This document shows, one piece after another, positions 33,033 to 47,251 of a stretch of 64,000 bases of DNA. Both the position numbers and the translations under genes were made by a program. Position 1 is the first letter of the stretch. Every line of letters begins with the position of its first letter. This stretch comes from Ostrinia nubilalis (Eukaryota > Arthropoda > Insecta > Lepidoptera > Crambidae), in assembly GCF_963855985.1 (NCBI RefSeq), contig NC_087099.1, positions 4,556,001 through 4,620,000 on the forward strand, in the 5' to 3' direction. The notes beneath the pieces were generated by a model. That model worked only from the letters and a program-made list of their open reading frames with translations, had not been told where the DNA came from and did not search any database.

Positions 33033-34175
33033 TCATGTTATATCAAAGGAATTTTAACTGGATATACCTAATCTATCAAGTCTCTTATAACTTATGCAAA
33101 TCTCCCATAGCTCGTACTTTTCAGTGCAAAGGGTCATACTGAGGCAAAGCATTAACTTCCTGATTATTTTTCATGGTAATCTTTCTCATTACTCAGCTTT
33201 CATATACTTGATAGGGATATTAAAATAACTTGAATATGAATGCGTTTGAACAACGCCTATAATAGGAAACATAAATAAGCCTTTCAACGACAATAGCTCT
33301 GACAAATTATGGTTACCATAAAACAAGTATTATCTGCATATTTAAATAAAGTATGACAATCATATGCATTGATAATGATGGAGTCTGAATTTTCATCAGG
33401 AAATGTGCCAACATACATTCTTTAGGTCCGATTATTTTAGAATAATAATTCCCTTCTATTTACAGGAACATTAAATTGTTCCTGATGACTCACACAACAA
33501 ATCCTTAATTTTTTTTATCACTGAAAGCAAACATGCGAAACTAATGAACGACTACTATTAACTTGGGGCAAAACCCTAAAGTCAAACAGGATCTGCCATA
33601 GGCGCCTGAAATGGCTCAATTGTTTCAGAATTTTCTTCTAAACATCCACCTCGTGTAATGTTTTCAAAAATTAGGCTAGAAAAAACAATGCAGGTATTGA
33701 AAATTGCCATCATTGTCCACTTGAATCCGCGAAACCTGGACTAGAATGTGCTTTGACAACACCGCGCCCTAACATCATCTGTTTGTACGCTCACCAATAA
33801 AATGCACTTTCACACTTTCATTCATGTTAACATTACTCATAAACCATTACCGTACGGTTTCATTGACGACATCGACGCCCGCGCGTGCGCACACAATGTA
33901 ACCTCTGTCATTGTCGTAGATAGTAACAAAGTGCGTGTGTTTGTTTGATATGCATCTTTACGGTACTCAATGGATACTGATAGTAACGTATTGAATGGAG
34001 CGATGACATACGCAATGACGTTTTATTATGTGTTAGGCTGTAAAGCTTTTACATTGTATGATTGTATCTTCTCCCTAAAACCTGTTGGTAAAACAATTTT
34101 AACATACATTTTGTTATTACTTTATTTGGCGTTTAATTTTATTCTATGACCGTTTATTTTCATCTTATGTTTATA

Positions 34176-34315
34176 AGGGCTGATTTTTTAATCGTCAAAT
34201 AACTTTTAACTGGTAAATAAACTTGTCATTTTGACATATTTCCCATACTGAAACTGTCAATGTGCCAAACTTATTCTTCAGATAAAAGTTATCCAACGAT
34301 TGAAAAATCAGCTCT
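34176..34315. mobile_element. MITE (GGGCTGATTTTTTAATCG ends)
   Basis: The left end AGGGCTGATTTTTTAATCG and right end CGATTGAAAAATCAGCTCT are inverted copies, continuing inward as AATAACTTTTAACTG / CAGATAAAAGTTATC. This is the intact version of the element that is split at 53133-55465. Confidence 0.8.
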
Positions 34316-35090
34316 AAGTCTTTACTTAAACGTAGGTAAAACTTGTTTCAAGTCACGTGTGTAAATAAAAACCAACTCATCAAAAAGCTAACAGTCCATA
34401 ATTTGTTTAACATAAAGGATAATGAATACGACTATTTATATCAATTCCTTTCTAAAGACATAAAATGAAGTCACGAGGAAATGTTTGCATTTCTTAAGAA
34501 AGCGCATGAATCACTTGGGTGAGATCTCTACATCTTGAGTATGCAACGCAAGAATTTGAGGAATTCCAATTTCCGGAAGTAAACAAGAAGTTGGACGGTT
34601 TATGTATTTGTAATAGCAGTGGCGTAATTAAATTGCCCTACAGCAACCGTTTTACAATCAATAGCTTCAAAACGAGTATCTTTAACGATAGTTTGATTAA
34701 GTTAGTTAAAGACGCTTTAATTTTATCAAAACACAGTCTGCTCAGTCATACAAATCTCTAATGACCAGTCATCATTTTAAACTTTTTCTCCTTCTGTCTT
34801 TACGTCATCAATATCAAAAAAAAACTTGCCATTTTCGCATCTTGATCTGAATTATCTAAATCGGATCCGATACTATTAAATCAATAACGACATCATTTGC
34901 GTTATCATCGTTAGCATCGGAATGTTATATTTATCAACAAACTAATATTAGAACAGATATCCTATCACGATTGAGAATCTGAACATCTTCTGTCCATATA
35001 ACGGTGATGGACAGTCTGCCATAGCAACCGCCTAAATGTCACCGACGACTTTCGTTCGCACACGCACGGTATGACTGTGGTATGACGCAT

Positions 35091-36117
35091 TAAAACCGGC
35101 CAAGTGCGAGTCGGACTCGCGCACCGAGGGTTCCGTACCATTGATTTATGAAATTAAAATTATCATTTTTTATTTAAGTTATTAGTATGAAAGATTACGC
35201 GGTAATAAGCTGTTTACGATTTACGAGGTATTAAAAAAAAACTACTTACTAGATCTCGTTCAAAACAATTTTCGTTGGTAGTTTTTATAGTAATGTACAT
35301 CATATGTTTTTTTTAGATTTTTCATTTTCTTATTTTAGAAGTTAGAGGGGGGCGGACCAACTTTTTTCCACTTTGGAAGTGTTTGTCACGCAAACTATTC
35401 GGTTTAAAAAAAAAATGTTTTAGAAACCTCGATATCATTTTTGAAGACCTATCTATAGATACTCCACACGTATGTGTTTGATGAAAAAAAATTGTTTTGA
35501 GTTTCAGTTCTAAGTATGGGGAGCCCCCAATATTTATTATTATTTTCTTATTTTTGCATCAAAATCTTAATGCGGTTCACAGAATACATCTACTTACCAA
35601 GTTTCAACAGTATAGCTCTTTAGTTTCGGAAAAAAATGGCTGTGACATACGGACGGACAGACGGACGGACGGACAGACAGACAGACAGACATGACGAATC
35701 TATAAGGGTTCCGTTTTTTGCCATTTGGCTACGGAAGGATTACTAATGTTTGGCCAAAAAACGTTTCCCAAATTATCACATCGCAAACAACGTATCGCAA
35801 ATTTTCATTTGGCAAATTCTCATTTGGCAAAGCAACTTATTGCAAACTTTTAATTCGCAAATGTTGTTTTTGGCATATTATTGTTTAGCATATAATATGG
35901 GATATAATATTTGGCAACATAAAACATTTACTATATAAACATTTGCCAAGTAAAATTTGGCCAAATGATAATTTGACCAAATGAATTAGTTGCGAAAAGT
36001 ACAGTTGCTAAAAGTTCATTTGGGAAATGAAACTTTGGCGATAAGTTGTTTGCGAAGTGAAATTTGGCGAAAAGTAATTTGGCCAAACGGAAGGATACCG
36101 GCTACGGAACCCTAAAA
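35091..36117 (+). repeat. Interspersed repeat (GGCCAAGTGCGAGTCGGACT ... ACGGAACCCTAAAA)
   Basis: It begins AAACCGGCCAAGTGCGAGTC, then GGACTCGCGCACCGAGGG, and ends GGCTACGGAACCCTAAAA. A GACG/GACA minisatellite lies at 35651-35692. This is a very common lepidopteran repeat with those exact ends. Near its 3' end it is interrupted by the insertion at 35741-36088. Confidence 0.75.
35741..36088. mobile_element. 348-bp insertion made of degenerate TTTGGC units, 8-10-bp duplication
   Basis: ACGGAAGGAT occurs directly before (35731-35740) and again at 36087-36096, so the block is a discrete insertion. Its ends are TTTGGCCAAA and TTTGGCCAAAC. The interior is roughly 20 short units of about 15-18 bp. 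In the left half they read like ATCGCAAATTTTC or ATTTGGCAAATTCTC, and in the right half like ATTTGGCGAAAAGT or GTTTGCGAAGTGAA, giving an approximate inverted symmetry. There is no coding content. A stray piece of the same kind is at about 39880. Confidence 0.7.
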
Positions 36118-37686
36118 ACGCGTCCATCGAGTTATTGACTCCCCGGTCTGACAGGATCGGACGAGATGTGACCAAACACTGTCTACGGCTTGACGTAAGA
36201 TGCCATTTTAGATGCGGTTTTTCAAATTGTCTTGATAAGAAGGGACTCGACGCTGAGTTGTTATAGCTTCTCTGTGTTTTTGCTTTTAAGTCGTTCATTC
36301 GTTATTAATTCTTATGGGGTATAGTGATTTGGAAATTGAACTTTGGGACAAATTAGATGGGCAGTAATGAAGAAGGAATACTGTAAACTCAAATCGTATT
36401 TATACTGTGCGCTTAAACTGGATTGTCCAGTAAAAAATATGATGTCGTGTTTCGAAAAGCTCATCAATCTTTCAATCAAAGCTGAAAAAGAATTACTAAA
36501 ACTGGCACGATAAATTTCGTCTTTATTTCTTTTATTTTAAGTTGAAAAACAGGATTAATTAACTTTAAAAATTACGTCAATAATCGTCAACTCATTCGAT
36601 ATTTCAATTAATATCAGCCTTAATTTCGGATTTGCACATTACAGTCACACTTTCGAATCTGAACTGACACAAAATACGGAATGTCATGTCATGCTTACAC
36701 ACTGGAGTACAGTTTTTGCGTCCGAATCAATTAACTACCTACACATTGGATGTTATTATGGTAAGTATTTATCCACTGTAGGTAAGTGGTCGTTCTCTAA
36801 ACAATTGCGGTGCCACTCCTTGCTACCTTATATGACTAATGATACAGGGAGTGCCATTGTCATGAATGCGAAATTATATTTCGATGCGATATCTCGAAAG
36901 CATTATCTTCTATTCTATTCTTCTCTCATTTTGATAGTGTTTTATACTCGTATCTGCAACATTAATCTTGAACGAGGAAAGATTTTTCTACCGTTGTTGA
37001 TAGAGTCTACTCGTACATTGTGACTCAGGTCAACACAAAATTCAAGCTTTATAAGCTACCGTAGGTGGCATGGCTCAATCAAACCAGCTAGTGTAACCTG
37101 CCAAGTATAGAATATTTTTTCACAGAGGAAAACTGACACATGTGTACATACTAATGCTGAAACTTATAGTCAAAACATTGAATAATCATTTAACATCAAA
37201 GTATACACACACCAAACTCAGTCATTCCATTTCATTTCCTCTAATGATAGCCTTGATTTAATTTTCCTTCAATCGGAGAAGAAACTATGCAAGTCACTCT
37301 TGAGTTAAATTGCATCATTTTTCCTCCTTTCATTCAGATCCAAAATTTCCAGCTAACTCATACAAGTTCACAGAGTTGACTGGCGAATACGGCCACACAA
37401 CACGTGTGCTTCAAGTTTTTTGGCACATGTCGTCAGCGAACAGGGCGTACTAACCGAGTTGGAGGTTCAATGCCACCGTCGCCAGGTGGACTGGGCCACG
37501 GAATATAGAGCGTGTTGAAGCCGCATGGGCAACTATGGTGGCTATAACACCAATCGGAGATAGTAGTCTGGTAGACTAGACAAGGCTTTACAGAATTAAA
37601 GAGGAATGTAGAGATCACAGACAGCCACATATTTTTAAACATCTGGTTTGTTTAGAAATAAAATATAGCTTTTCAGTTTAGACTTA

Positions 37687-37831
37687 CGCCCGTATTCACA
37701 AACGATGCTTGCTTGAATGAAGCAGCAATCGAACGCACAGCGTTGAATAGAGCTCTGTGATTGGTTCGTGTGTCATCCTGTGGGTCCACACGCACTGTGA
37801 GACCTCATAGTAATGTTTGTGAATACGAGCG
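37687..37831. mobile_element. MITE (CGCCCGTATTCACAAACG ends)
   Basis: The 145-bp element is flanked by TTA (37684-37686 and 37832-37834), with ends CGCCCGTATTCACAAACG and TTTGTGAATACGAGCG. The inner part CACAGAGCTCTATT / TCACAGTGCG is shared with 42382. It is probably Harbinger-like. Confidence 0.8.
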
Positions 37832-40800
37832 TTATAATGTATGTATGTATACGTTGATTTGAAAAATCTCCAACCAAATAATAAGTACGCGTTAATGACT
37901 GAAAAAATACTAGTCGTGTTTGTTTGATTTACTCGTTCGAAAAACTTTATAAAACTTCAAAAACACCTTTTAACTTTCTATAACAACCTACATTTACTTT
38001 AGCATTTAACCTGATATTTCAAAGCGGCTGACCATGTTCCTGTGACGTGTATCGCTTGTTCGATTCCAGTAACATGGAACAGAGATCCTTCAAGTATTTA
38101 TCTACACCATGGATAGAGGATGTCATAGAATTGACTTCAGAGTATATGACCCATAAGATATCGCTAACGCTGATGAGTGACGATTTCTATTATCCGGTGA
38201 CTATTAATTTGACTTCAACGAATCGAAAATAGTATTATATTCGTAGTAATCAGCACTGTATTTGTCACTGAAAATACTAACTGCTGCAAAACATCTGAAA
38301 AATTATTTCATTTTTACAATGCTTCGAAAATAGGTACATCTCTTTCAATGTTCTTTTTCGCTCTGCACAAGTATATCAATGTTATATTTTATACCCTATT
38401 ATTATCACTGTAAGGATTACCTTACTCCATGATCCACAAAAACTATGGCGTGTTATGGCGACCATGTCTCATCCAGTCGTTACGACTCCACGCCTCTTTC
38501 CTAATGATAATGATAGCTTTACCAACGTCGGCCTCAAATAGTCATGTCATTTTCTCACCGCATTAATTGAATACATGATACGTAATTATTGTACACGGAA
38601 AAAAACGCATGTCCAAACCGACATTAGTTGGTGTTAACTTGTCGAGCACGGATCATGGTGGACACCTGTAATATACCTACGTAATGGTATAAGATCATAC
38701 TATACAACAAGTATATAGGCTGAATGAAAGTATTTTGGCCTATGACCCTGCTATTTGGTATGTGAAAATTTGAGGAAATTTCATTCTTACAATGATACTA
38801 ATATTAATGAAATTTTTGTACAAATTAACAGTGACTGCAAACTATGCAAATATGTACTATGGAAAATTGCGTCAGCTATGCGAACTTAAACTAACTCAGC
38901 TTAGCTCTTGGTCTGCAAATGGCATTTATATTTGAAGTATGTAAACTTACAGAAATCTACCATGACATTAGGTACTGTACCTACTGCTGTAAGCTGGAAA
39001 CATTGAATTTTCGGATAGATCCAGTTTATTCTGTAACCTATTTTATTGATACAGTTTGATAGAGTTCATGAAGCACTTTAAGGATCAATTTAACTAATTT
39101 TTTGATATCTTGTATAGTTTATAAATAATCGAGTGAGATCACATATCGTTTCCACCCTGTATAATCTATACCTTTCATCAGGATTACTCATACGTTGATG
39201 TTCGATATAAGACCTCGCTTTGACGAGAGCACGCGCGATCCAAATAATTGGTATGATTAAGATTTGTGTTCGAAGAACAATAGGATGATTGTATCTTTTT
39301 GAATGGCCGAAGCTACCGGCCTGAGCTTTGTAGTTCGAATGGGATTAAGATATCAGCGTGCATATCTACACTGATGCTTAATCACAAGTCGGTCTTTTAT
39401 ACTGTTATTTTGGATCACATTAAAGTTGTGAACAAATTCTCCATTTGGTATTATTAAGTCGTTTGTTTTTAGCAGTTATTACAAAAAAAAGTTTCATCTA
39501 AAATGGTATTTTACGAGCTCAAAACTGTTAAAAAAATTAATGTTAGTTTTGATGACTTTCATGCCATGTTTGTGATCAAACTTATACTATACTTGCGACA
39601 AGATCTACTTTGTTTGACCTGTCGCCACTTTAATTTATTTCGCCTCTACACACACAGTAAACTGACCAGAAAAATAATTAATTAAATGAAACAAGGGTCA
39701 TAAGCCCGCTATAAAACCATAATTCTCATAAAACCGCACCATGAACGATTAAGTGCCACTTAAAATACTATAAACTGGCGTAGTATTTGATCTAACAACG
39801 GCTGGAAAACTCCACAACACATAAAAATAATTACGACATTTACAAAGGGTTACTGCGGCTATTTCTTTTACTAATTTGGCGAAAGTCATTTGGACGTAAA
39901 CATTATGAATTAATTATACTTTAAAATGTGCCTTTCTACCATTGACCTAGATATTTGGATGATGAAAACTGTATATTCTTGCTGTCAGAGCCCTAAGCGT
40001 ATTATTTGTAGCCTCAACATATAATTTGTTTATTATTGTTCTATTCCTTCTACTTATTGTCGAGTGATCAATAGCACTTATCTGCGTAGCATAGACCGGA
40101 TCAATTGTCTGTCCATCATTGTTTTGAAGTTTGACGATATAATCTTTGAATCGAGGAAAATGTTTTATACCTTGATAATTCCAAGTTAAAGGTTAACGTC
40201 TTTATGAAACATACAAACGGCTTTTTGAATAAATATTAAAAAGGAATAGACTTCTACGGAATCGATTTGGGGTCTTAAACGCTTTAAGTACGCTGCAAGC
40301 TTTTTACCACCAATCTTTTTGATTTCGTGATTTCGAATCATGAATAAAAACATCGCCTAGACCTATCCTAATGCACACCAGAGTTTCCTATGATTCATCG
40401 TGGAACCTGTCTTCTCTGGCCGAGAATTTATTACCGAAAGAAAACCATGAATTACAAGAATTACGAACTCGTGAAGCTGTCAGAAATGGTCACAACAATA
40501 TTGAGTACCTATCAAGTTCCATGAAAGGCACTTTCATCGCCCAATAAAATACACTTCCATTTTCAACTAACAATTTTCTTCACACGAATATTGGATATTA
40601 TCGAAAACATTCCATTACGTACACGAAAACCTTACAAACGAAGCCGCGGGCACAGACTACTTGCGTGTTACAACTTACAAATTACACGTTAATGCTCGAA
40701 CATCTGTCTTATCGCCGTATTACACTTAGTAAATTGGAGCCTTAGGTATCTATGAGTGAGTATTATTATGAAGGTGTGCTCAAGCAATCTTGTGTTGTGC

Positions 40801-42381
40801 CCGTGCGCAGCAACAGATGTTATTTAATAGACATCTGTTGGTCATTTTATAAATCACGCGTTACAACATCGAATCAAATGTTACATTGTACAAAAACGGT
40901 ATTTTCGCGCTTGTTACTTTATTCTCGTTATTATTTTGAAACTTATCGAGATGTAACTAAAACTGTATTTTGAACACAGTTTTCAACAATAATAAGTTAC
41001 TTTAGGGTGTGAATTGGTGCTATGATAGTAATAAAAGATGTGTCAATGGAAAATTATAGGTTGACCGTGACGAAGCACAAGTTAGATACGTATTAAAAAG
41101 TTGAAAGGAGATGATACCCATGATAGATGACATGAGTTGTAGAAAGCATTGATGATTAAATTTTATATTTTAAAGTTACTTAGAAAGTCAGTAACTATAT
41201 TAGTAGGAATAAAACTAGTTACATTGCGAGATATCTATTTCAAAAACTTTAAAATTTTACAGTCAACTTAATCGCACTAAATTATTATCGCAAGCGTTCA
41301 GAATAGTAATTAATGAGAGTATAGTTCAGATTACGTATAATTAAGCTACTACGAGTACAATCCAACTATTACATTAACCCCAAACTATTTGCATTTAATT
41401 AGACCAAAAGTATGTATAGCATTAATTATTGAGACAATAATTACATGCATGTATAAAAGGTTATTATTTATCTGACGGTAAATGGTACGATTATCATCTA
41501 AAAGTCGCCGATCCGAATTTAATTACAAATGCCCACGCGCTCTGAAATTAATTACACCACACGTTACAATTCTAATTAAAAGAATACATTTGGCCAAAAG
41601 AAAAAATATGTTAACTAAATTAGTTTGCGGTCATCTTAAGAGTCCCACGTGTGTGGCTTCTACATATATCTTCTTAAAGACTTATAAGAGCTGTCCATTC
41701 ACAAATACATTAAACAAATCTAAATGTAACATGCGAAACAAAATGTGATAAACGATAATTTTATGACAGGTAAAGTTAAAGAAATTCTTGAAAGAAACAG
41801 TCATTCATCTATAAAATAAAAATTATACGTAACTTTAAAATACTTACTTTGTTTTTATGGCATGAAACTTTAATTTACACTCAATTCTTACAGACTACAG
41901 TACCATGAATTGCAAAGTTTGCATTTTGCAAAAAAGCGTTTTATTCTAGTTAATCAATACAGATTCTTCATTTCAATTCCGTTACAATGATTGTTTATAA
42001 CTCCAGTTTACGTGCGAGCCTTAACGACTACAATGTGTTCAGATGGGCAATTAGGCGGCTATATCCGAGCTCAGTGATCAAATATGGAAATTGGGTAACG
42101 TTAATACTACATCTTTCGTACCCCGAGGGATGTAGCGGGCGTTATGCCCAAACTAAATGTTGGGACACATACGAGTAACGGGACACGCCTCTCACTTACT
42201 GAATTTGGTACCCAGGTATCAGTCTTAGCGCACCTTTAGGATCTGTTAATTGAAATACAAAGAAAAATGTATACATTATGTAATCGAGAAGACTGTCAAT
42301 ACGTTTATGCAAACTGAAGACATCAAAAGGTAAATACATAAATTAATATGATTTACGATTTCAGAGTTAAGAGGCTGCTGT

Positions 42382-42515
42382 CGCCCGTATTCACAAACAT
42401 TACTGTGAGGTCTCACAGTGCGCGTGAACACACAGGGTGACACACGAACTAATCACAGAGCTCTATTTAACGCTGTGCGTTCGATTTAAGCATGCATCGT
42501 TTGTGAATGAGGGCG
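42382..42515. mobile_element. MITE, second copy in opposite orientation
   Basis: It has ends CGCCCGTATTCACAAAC and GTTTGTGAATGAGGGCG, and the interior CTGTGAGGTCTCACAGTGCG matches the 37687 element reversed. TTA follows on the right; the left flank has decayed. Confidence 0.75.
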
Positions 42516-43532
42516 TTAGACTCTTAACTTTGGGGACAACATACCTAGAACAATTTGTAAATTGAACATTTACTGCATGATAGAATTTAATCGGACGAAA
42601 TAAAATTTTTATAACATTAAAATTCCAACGGACTTCTTACTAAAAATGTGCCTGCCGACCGTTTTTTAACCATGAACATAAAAATATCGTCTATAAACTT
42701 AGCAGTTAAAGAATGCCGACTCCTCCACCGCAGACCCGCGCTATTTTAATTGACTGCAAACAAGCTACTGATTATTATAATATTATCTCCGATCGGATAA
42801 AACTGGGCGATCTGCTTACCTTCACACCACACGCTAGATACCATAAACAAGATAAGCTGAATAAGCGAATCGGCTTTGCGTTAACACCATTTGAAGCATT
42901 AATTTATTTGCAGTTCACAATCTTGATAATTTTCGCCGTGCACAGATTGAAATTTATGTTGCTAATTATTTCCGAATAATAAGCAATAAATTGCTCCCGA
43001 TGATTTTATTGATACGTAATAAGATGAGATATTGAATGGACACACGAATGGAGAGTTGACACGTACTTTTTAAAGCAAAGATATAAAACAAATTGTAACA
43101 AAAAGATTGATCGTTGATCTATTTTGACAAATGCTGTTGTAGTATTTTATTACAAACCTGGTGATAAACTTTAGCTTTTTCTACAGTTAATAATTCTTGT
43201 TTCTTCAAAATTAATTTCTGAAATCGAGATTTCAGCTGTGATTTTAACCAATTAACTTCACTTAAAACTCTTTCGATTCGAATAAAAAGATGCTTCATTC
43301 GATCTATCACATTCGCATTCAGTTAGAATAAACATGGAAATCAGACTGGGTCTAAGTACGTTTTATTTAGATAAATTACTCGCGATACCTTCAAGCGGCG
43401 TGTGGACAACTAGCTTAACAGGTGTGCCGATAGAATCTATGGACATTGGTTCTCAAAGGTGTAGCACCGCCCACTAATAAATAAGCTCTAGGTTAAACAT
43501 ACTTAAGCACAACAATATAGATAAGAAGGTAA

Positions 43533-43652
43533 GTACAGTCAGAGTCAAACAGTACGCGACACCCAAAGTGGCCAAAAAGTTGGCAACCTTATTCCAATAG
43601 TAACAAAGACTTGTTCAAACTTATTGGCTACTTTGAGTGTCACTGCTGTACT
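43533..43652. mobile_element. MITE (AGTACAGTCAGAGTCAAACA ends)
   Basis: The left end GTACAGTCAGAGTC plus GACACCCAAAGTGGCCAA pairs with the right TTGGCTACTTTGAGTGTC plus GCTGTACT. The 120-bp non-coding element resembles other short lepidopteran hairpin elements. Confidence 0.65.
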
Positions 43653-44639
43653 AAACAGATTATGAACCGTCAACATAACTACATTAAACTTTTTTATTGT
43701 AAAATAATTACATATTAAACGTACACTTATACATAAACACTCTACATAAACAAGCTACCAGTTACCAGTACCCTACCTAAATACGTATAGAGTTCATAAT
43801 ATTGTCATGGGTTATTTTAATTTTTTAGAAATTTAAAATCCTGCTACCTAATTCTCTCCATATATTTTAACAGCAGATCGTCATTTTACAGCGTTCTAAA
43901 TTCATACCCCATAATAATCTAACCAGAGAATCAAGAGATTTTAAATAAAATTACAACGAAAAAAATGGCCGCTGACCTTAAACGCTTTGAAAACCTCTGC
44001 CTCAAAAGGAAAGCATAAACAAGACAAACAATTACATTAAACTAGAAACTTTATCGCATAAAGTGCGGAGTCACTTGCTCCCAAGTTAACACCTAGACGG
44101 TAACGTGAAAAGAACATGATTGTGCAAAAAATACAAACAAGATTTTTATGACCCCTTTGTGTCATGTCATCTCTTTGTAATTGTGTTTGTTGAACTTACT
44201 TTTTTAGAGCATGGAGATTATAGGTAACGAAAACGGTACAATTCTTCTTAATTAGGCTTATTTTATTTGATGTAACGTATGATATGTCCTTTAGTATCGA
44301 AAGTGAACCAACTGGCATAATGTTTACTTGAAAGGATTAAAAGGAATTTAAAAAAATCTTTAAAAAAATAACAAATTACCTACCAGTAACTTCAAAAAAC
44401 ATTCGCCAACAGATCAGTATTGATAAATGAGTTTCCATAATCATGGTCAAAGTCAAATTAAGTATTATTTAAGAAACAGAGTAGAGATAAAAACAAATAA
44501 ATACATTAAAGATATTGTGCAGTGCGGTGCAGCAACCCAGCATTGAATTAATAATTTAAATGAAAAATCCAATAATTGAAATGACTTCGTCAATTTTGAA
44601 ACGTACTATGAAAGATGATTAAGTCATGCGTTATTGATG

Positions 44640-45060
44640 GTCGACGCAGCCATCACCGCAAGTCATCAAGACCGCGCCCGCGCATCGTGTGTTTGTGTTT
44701 ACCAGTAATTAAACCGCGTAAGCCGCCCCGATGCAAATCAGATCTTCGCAAACCGGATTGATATTACTTTCGATGGCTGAAACCGAACCGATGCGTCGAT
44801 GCATTGTCGAAGTGTTCCGACCGTTAGCATTCCACGACAAGGCGTCATGATGATATCTGAATATTCATCAGAATCCGTCGATGGGCAAATTTGAGACCGT
44901 TACGAATCCAACATTCGTATCACGTAAACACGCGACGTATCTTATTGTCGGCTAGAACAAATCCTGCTGCATTATTCATGCGGAATGCACAGCAAATTGC
45001 AGTCCTGCTGCATTCGAAAACTACAAACTTGTGACCTTGAAGCGAAATGTGCTAACAACC
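44640..45060. other. Unassigned block of relatively high GC and complexity
   Basis: Within the first ZP intron, this block has no long open frame, no TIR and no repeat partner in the window, yet its base composition is balanced and includes words such as GACCGCGCCCGCGCATCG and CAAATCCTGCTGCATT with a second CAGTCCTGCTGCATTCG. It could be conserved non-coding or regulatory sequence. Nothing in the sequence proves this. Confidence 0.25.
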
Positions 45061-46453
45061 GGTGATTCTGAAGATATACGGTGATGGAAAGTTCAAAAGG
45101 CTGAGAGCCTGATGCAAAGTGAGTTTCTAAGTACATTTACACATTCAGTACCGTATTGATTCAGGGAGTAAATTGTTGGATATAAATTCGTAGTATTGTT
45201 AACGTCACTCAGTGCCACAAATTGGAATAGATATATGGTAATGCCAGCTTCTCTCTGCATTATGCAGTCTCGGTTGATATCATCTGTGTTTTATCTGCGG
45301 AATAAGCGCTAGTGTACGCATTCTGAATTCCGATGAGCCGACTAAAGTAGCGCTGTCTTATAGCTTACTTGATACAGTTTTCAGTGGAGCAGCTACAGGT
45401 ATGTGCTGCGAATTTTAAATGACTTATTCAGCATTCAATAGGTACTACTAAAAATCTTTGTAGAAACCGTAATACGTTGGATAGACATATTGGTAATCAT
45501 GTAATATCTTCAAATAGTAGGCATGATAAAATTCTATTACAACGATTTATTGTGATAAAACTATTTACGAATAAATTATCTTCATATTATTTTACTTTGC
45601 GAACAAATACGAGTAATTCTTTATTCATAACACAACTGACGACAGCATCGCTATTCACTTATCTAATTTATGGGCTTATATTGAGAAATCTCGTTCAAAA
45701 ATTCAGTAAAATCTCATCAGCTCAAAAAGCGGAGACAAACCTTCAACGTAGCTCTTAAAATCTATAACCACTTAACATCAGGTGCGATTGTGGTCAAATA
45801 CCTGCCTTGTTATGCATAAAAATAAAAAAATAGCTGCAGCAATAAGATTTAGGTAGCCTTTTTGAGATAACTGCACCATCCATCAATCCACGCAGCCCGG
45901 ACTAGCTGACTAGACCGACAAATCTTACAATCCTCTAGACTGTCACTGTACAAATCTTGCAATCCGGCTAGGAAGTCACGTCGCTGCCGATTAGTCGGAA
46001 GCCTCTGGAATTCCAAACTCGGCCGCTGTAATTAGTCAGAGATAATTGAGTCGATGGTACGTGGCACACACAATGGGTCACATGTTGCCGCTTCGCACGA
46101 CCATAAAGAGGAGAGATGAGCCAGCCCATTTAGCATACGAAACTAAGAGATACGGAACGCGTTATTCAAAATTAAGGAAGGTTTTTTAGATCGCATGAGG
46201 TATTTGCAAATTAATGAGAAAAAAGAACGAATATCTCCCAAGACAAGCCGTAATATTTGACTCCTCTTAACTCTTTCAAAAAGATTTTTATCCAGCTCTA
46301 TTTCAAACTCATGAGACATCCTTGACGGTAGACAGCAATTTTGTTCACCGTTTGTTTTTATTTTTGTATTAGTTAAGGTATACAAGTGTAAATGTTAATG
46401 TATGTTTTAAGTTCAATAAATTATTTGTATTTTCGAAGTCGATCGTCGAATTA

Positions 46454-47251
46454 TAGTCTATCCAATATAGCTTGATTAGAATGACAGCTGTCATCAAAAG
46501 TAACGACATAACTTTGTAGTAGCGATCAATGAGAGCTAAATATTGACGGACAAGAAATAATTCATGTCTGACCTACAAACAATATTTTCGACGACAGTGC
46601 TTCCAATAAAAATGATAATTTCGTTGAAATGCAGCGTTAAATTACACCAATAAGTGGTAATTCGAAATTATAAAAATCAAGCTAGAGTATTAACGACGTC
46701 TCTACAAGGTTATCTCGAGTTACAAAAATGTTAGTGTTGGGACATATCGACAAATGTCATATTAAATTAAAACTATTTTTTAAACATATTTAACAAATTT
46801 TTTTCTAACTAATTTTTTAACATATTTAAGTCAAGTTGTACGTTTTTCTAAATGTTCACTATTAAAAACCAAAAAACATTTCATTCTTAAATAATCAAAC
46901 ATCGGAAATCAATCACCGGTAATTTTTTGGGTATTCATAGCACCGTTGCTCTAGAAGAGATGCCCACCGCCCTCTAGCGAGAGGAAAAAACCACTGAAGA
47001 ACACTGATGATAATGACTACGACTTAGGTTGTACACCCTTGACATGAATTTTAAATTTTACTGTCTTTAAATTTAAATCATAATTGTCATTTTTATGAAT
47101 AAAGATATATGAAGAAAAATTGGGTGCATTTTTTCATATCATTTTTTCGAAAACTTATCGATACATCTATGTGAACCGTACGAAACATACCCATCACTAG
47201 TCACATTCGTTTGACAGCCGTCATTCTAATCAAGCTATATTGGATAGACTA
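46454..47251. mobile_element. 798-bp TIR element with TA duplication
   Basis: Inverted ends of about 40 bp begin TAGTCTATCCAATATAGCTT, then GATTAGAATGAC. TA sits outside each end (46452-46453 and 47252-47253). The interior is AT-rich without a transposase frame. TA duplication and size fit a non-autonomous Tc1/mariner-type element. Confidence 0.75.

Noticed and set aside
42713..42979. 88-aa frame beginning MPTPPPQTRAILIDCKQATD
   Set aside because: Initially attractive because of a decent start, but no domain, no splice structure and an AT-rich random-looking C-terminus.
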